Of a DNA stretch of 5,973 nt, positions 5,308 to 5,973 are shown in pieces. Below the pieces are notes generated by a model that ran no database searches, had not been told where the DNA came from, and saw only the letters and a program-made list of their open reading frames with translations. The translations under genes were made by a program, and so were the position numbers. The number at the start of each line of letters is the position of its first letter. Position 1 is the stretch's first letter. The stretch comes from RGIG4074 sp964459165 (GTDB lineage: Bacteria; Bacillota; Clostridia; Christensenellales; Borkfalkiaceae): assembly GCA_964459165.1 (NCBI GenBank), contig CAYWKM010000066.1, positions 1-5,973 on the forward strand, in the 5' to 3' direction.

Positions 5308-5590
5308 GGAACGGGTAAAATGGCTCGAAGAACGATTTGCGAAAGTTTTTAAGAAAATATTCTGCATAGACGGGCAACAGTGTTTTTTTACCAACAAAGG
5401 CGATTATATCCGCATTACGGGGATAACCTCTTTCGACGCAATTGTTATCGAGTACGCTATGTCGGAGCGCGATGCGAAAAGTTATATGTTTGACGACGGA
5501 GATCTCTTTTACATGGATGAATACGAGGACGCGCAGAAGATGTACGAAGCGATGTTCGCGGAAACGCAGGAAGATCCGTTTATTCCTTAA
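5276..5590 (+). CDS. hypothetical protein, 104 aa, acidic C-terminus
   Basis: I do not recognise this family. An amphipathic, charged N-terminal helix (residues 2-30, EEETRKKIKERVKWLEERF) leads into an alternating hydrophobic section (CFFTNKGDYIRITGI, then DAIVIEYAMSE) and a strongly acidic tail (MFDDGDLFYMDEYED to QEDPFIP). It has no signal or membrane segment. The ATG lies 32 bases inside the preceding gene in another frame, without a well-spaced Shine-Dalgarno site (AAAGGA is 13 bases away), so translation is probably coupled. A basic first product and an acidic second product from one overlapping unit would allow a direct complex, as in toxin-antitoxin or immunity pairs, but nothing in the sequence proves this. 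The stop codon is five bases from the first CRISPR repeat. Confidence 0.83.
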   Translation: MTEEETRKKIKERVKWLEERFAKVFKKIFCIDGQQCFFTNKGDYIRITGITSFDAIVIEYAMSERDAKSYMFDDGDLFYMDEYEDAQKMYEAMFAETQEDPFIP

Positions 5591-5595
5591 AACAA

Positions 5596-5695
5596 ATTTC
5601 AACTCACGCGCTCCTCGCGGAGCGCGACCTACGGCGTATCCCCCGATTACGAAGGTCAGTACATTTCAACTCACGCGCTCCTCGCGGAGCGCGAC
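5596..5695 (-). CRISPR. minimal CRISPR: two type I-C-like repeats, one spacer
   Basis: Two identical 33-base repeats (5596-5628 and 5663-5695) flank a 34-base unique spacer (5629-5662). Read on the minus strand each repeat begins GTCGCGCTCC, forms an 8-bp stem CGCGCTCC/GGAGCGCG with a GCGA tetraloop, and ends in TGAGTTGAAAT. The GTCGC start, central palindrome, GTTGAAAT end and spacer size match subtype I-C. The 11 bases after the stem equal the 5' handle left by Cas5-type processing in I-C. Orientation: the leader should lie at 5696 and beyond, and the oldest repeat is at 5596. No cas genes are present in the window, so the array is either orphan, remote from its cas operon, or just one end of a locus off the right edge. 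No degenerate third repeat is found at the expected distance on either side. Confidence 0.82.
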
Positions 5696-5698
5696 GTG

Positions 5699-5914
5699 TC
5701 ATTTTGCTTTTAATACATATCCTTGAAGCTTAAGTTCCTTTCCCGAGTCCGATTAAGATGATTTTATAAAAATCGATGAAAAAGGAACGTCGCGATATTT
5801 TCGCAAATGCTTGTTTTCGCTGTCCCGTCTATGGACAACCGAGATTTGCCTTCCGGCTTTCGCTTCCTCGTATTTTTTTAATGATACGCAATCGGATTTA
5901 TTTTGTCTATGGCT
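5699..5914 (-). pseudogene. gene remnant on the leader side of the CRISPR array
   Basis: On the minus strand an open frame from 5914 has protein-like content: SLKKYEEAKAGRQISVVHRR, then DSENKHLRKYRDVPFSSIFI, ending at a TAA (5753-5755). The same frame continues as SDSGKELKLQGYVLKAK to a TGA at 5699-5701, four bases from the CRISPR repeat. There is no in-frame ATG, GTG or TTG before the protein-like part, and a stop precedes it at 5915-5917. Another frame ending in AIDKINPIAYH runs up to the A7 homopolymer at the junction, suggesting a frameshift there. The pattern is that of the C-terminal end of a broken gene. The VVHRR-type segment vaguely recalls phage nuclease-like C-termini, but I cannot assign a family. 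Confidence 0.38.
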
Positions 5915-5926
5915 TTAGCCTCGACG

Positions 5927-5951
5927 AAACCCCGCTATAGCGGCGGGGTTT
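5927..5951 (+). terminator. intrinsic terminator, plus strand
   Basis: AAACCCCGC (5927-5935) pairs with GCGGGGTTT (5943-5951) in a 9-bp stem around the 7-base loop TATAGCG; the plus strand continues TCGTTT. On the minus strand only three T follow, so the plus direction is favoured. It may end the transcript of the two unknown genes, which have no other plus-strand terminator after the second stop codon, or an untranslated RNA from 5700-5920. Confidence 0.62.
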
Positions 5952-5973
5952 TCGTTTCCAATATAAAAGGGAG

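Noticed and set aside
5776..5940. 54-residue plus-strand ORF beginning MKKERRDIF
   Set aside because: No ribosome site, it ends inside the terminator stem, and the opposite strand of the same stretch reads more like protein.

Overview
The window looks chromosomal and comes from a low-to-moderate-GC Firmicute, probably an uncultured gut-type Clostridia member. The reasons are Bacillus/Clostridium-type promoters and Shine-Dalgarno sites, a Pol I whose 3'-5' exonuclease motifs are lost, encoded CCA ends on both tRNAs, and a polA-coaE-lytic transglycosylase gene order that I associate with Clostridia. The taxonomic call is inference; there is no rRNA or marker set here.

Layout. (1) Positions 1-562 hold no intact gene. 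They contain a decayed two-CxxC zinc-ribbon gene on the minus strand (257-383), a long two-way hairpin beyond it (148-220), and two strong hairpins (421-455 and 495-533) that can end minus-strand transcription. (2) 563-647 is tRNA-Leu(GAG) on the minus strand, with a near-consensus promoter whose -35 box contains the stop codon of the next gene. (3) 703-4335 is a tight minus-strand operon: polA (DNA polymerase I), coaE (dephospho-CoA kinase, ATGA overlap) and a membrane-anchored lytic transglycosylase (11-nt overlap). It is driven by an extended -10 promoter at 4398-4426. No terminator lies between the operon and tRNA-Leu(GAG), so operon read-through probably enters the tRNA and stops at the hairpins beyond it. 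(4) Divergent from polA, a consensus promoter at 4472-4500 drives tRNA-Leu(CAA) (4516-4602, plus strand), followed by a long GC-capped hairpin.

(5) 4603-5973 has an accessory character. It holds two overlapping plus-strand genes of unknown function (154 and 104 aa), and five bases after the second stop codon a minimal CRISPR: two identical 33-bp type I-C-like repeats around one 34-bp spacer, read on the minus strand. The expected leader side of the array is occupied by the broken end of a protein-coding fragment (minus strand), and a plus-strand terminator closes the window. No cas gene is visible. The most interesting part is this small-gene pair, one-spacer array and gene remnant downstream of a tRNA-Leu gene, which looks like an accessory island. 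No integrase or attachment duplication is visible to prove it.
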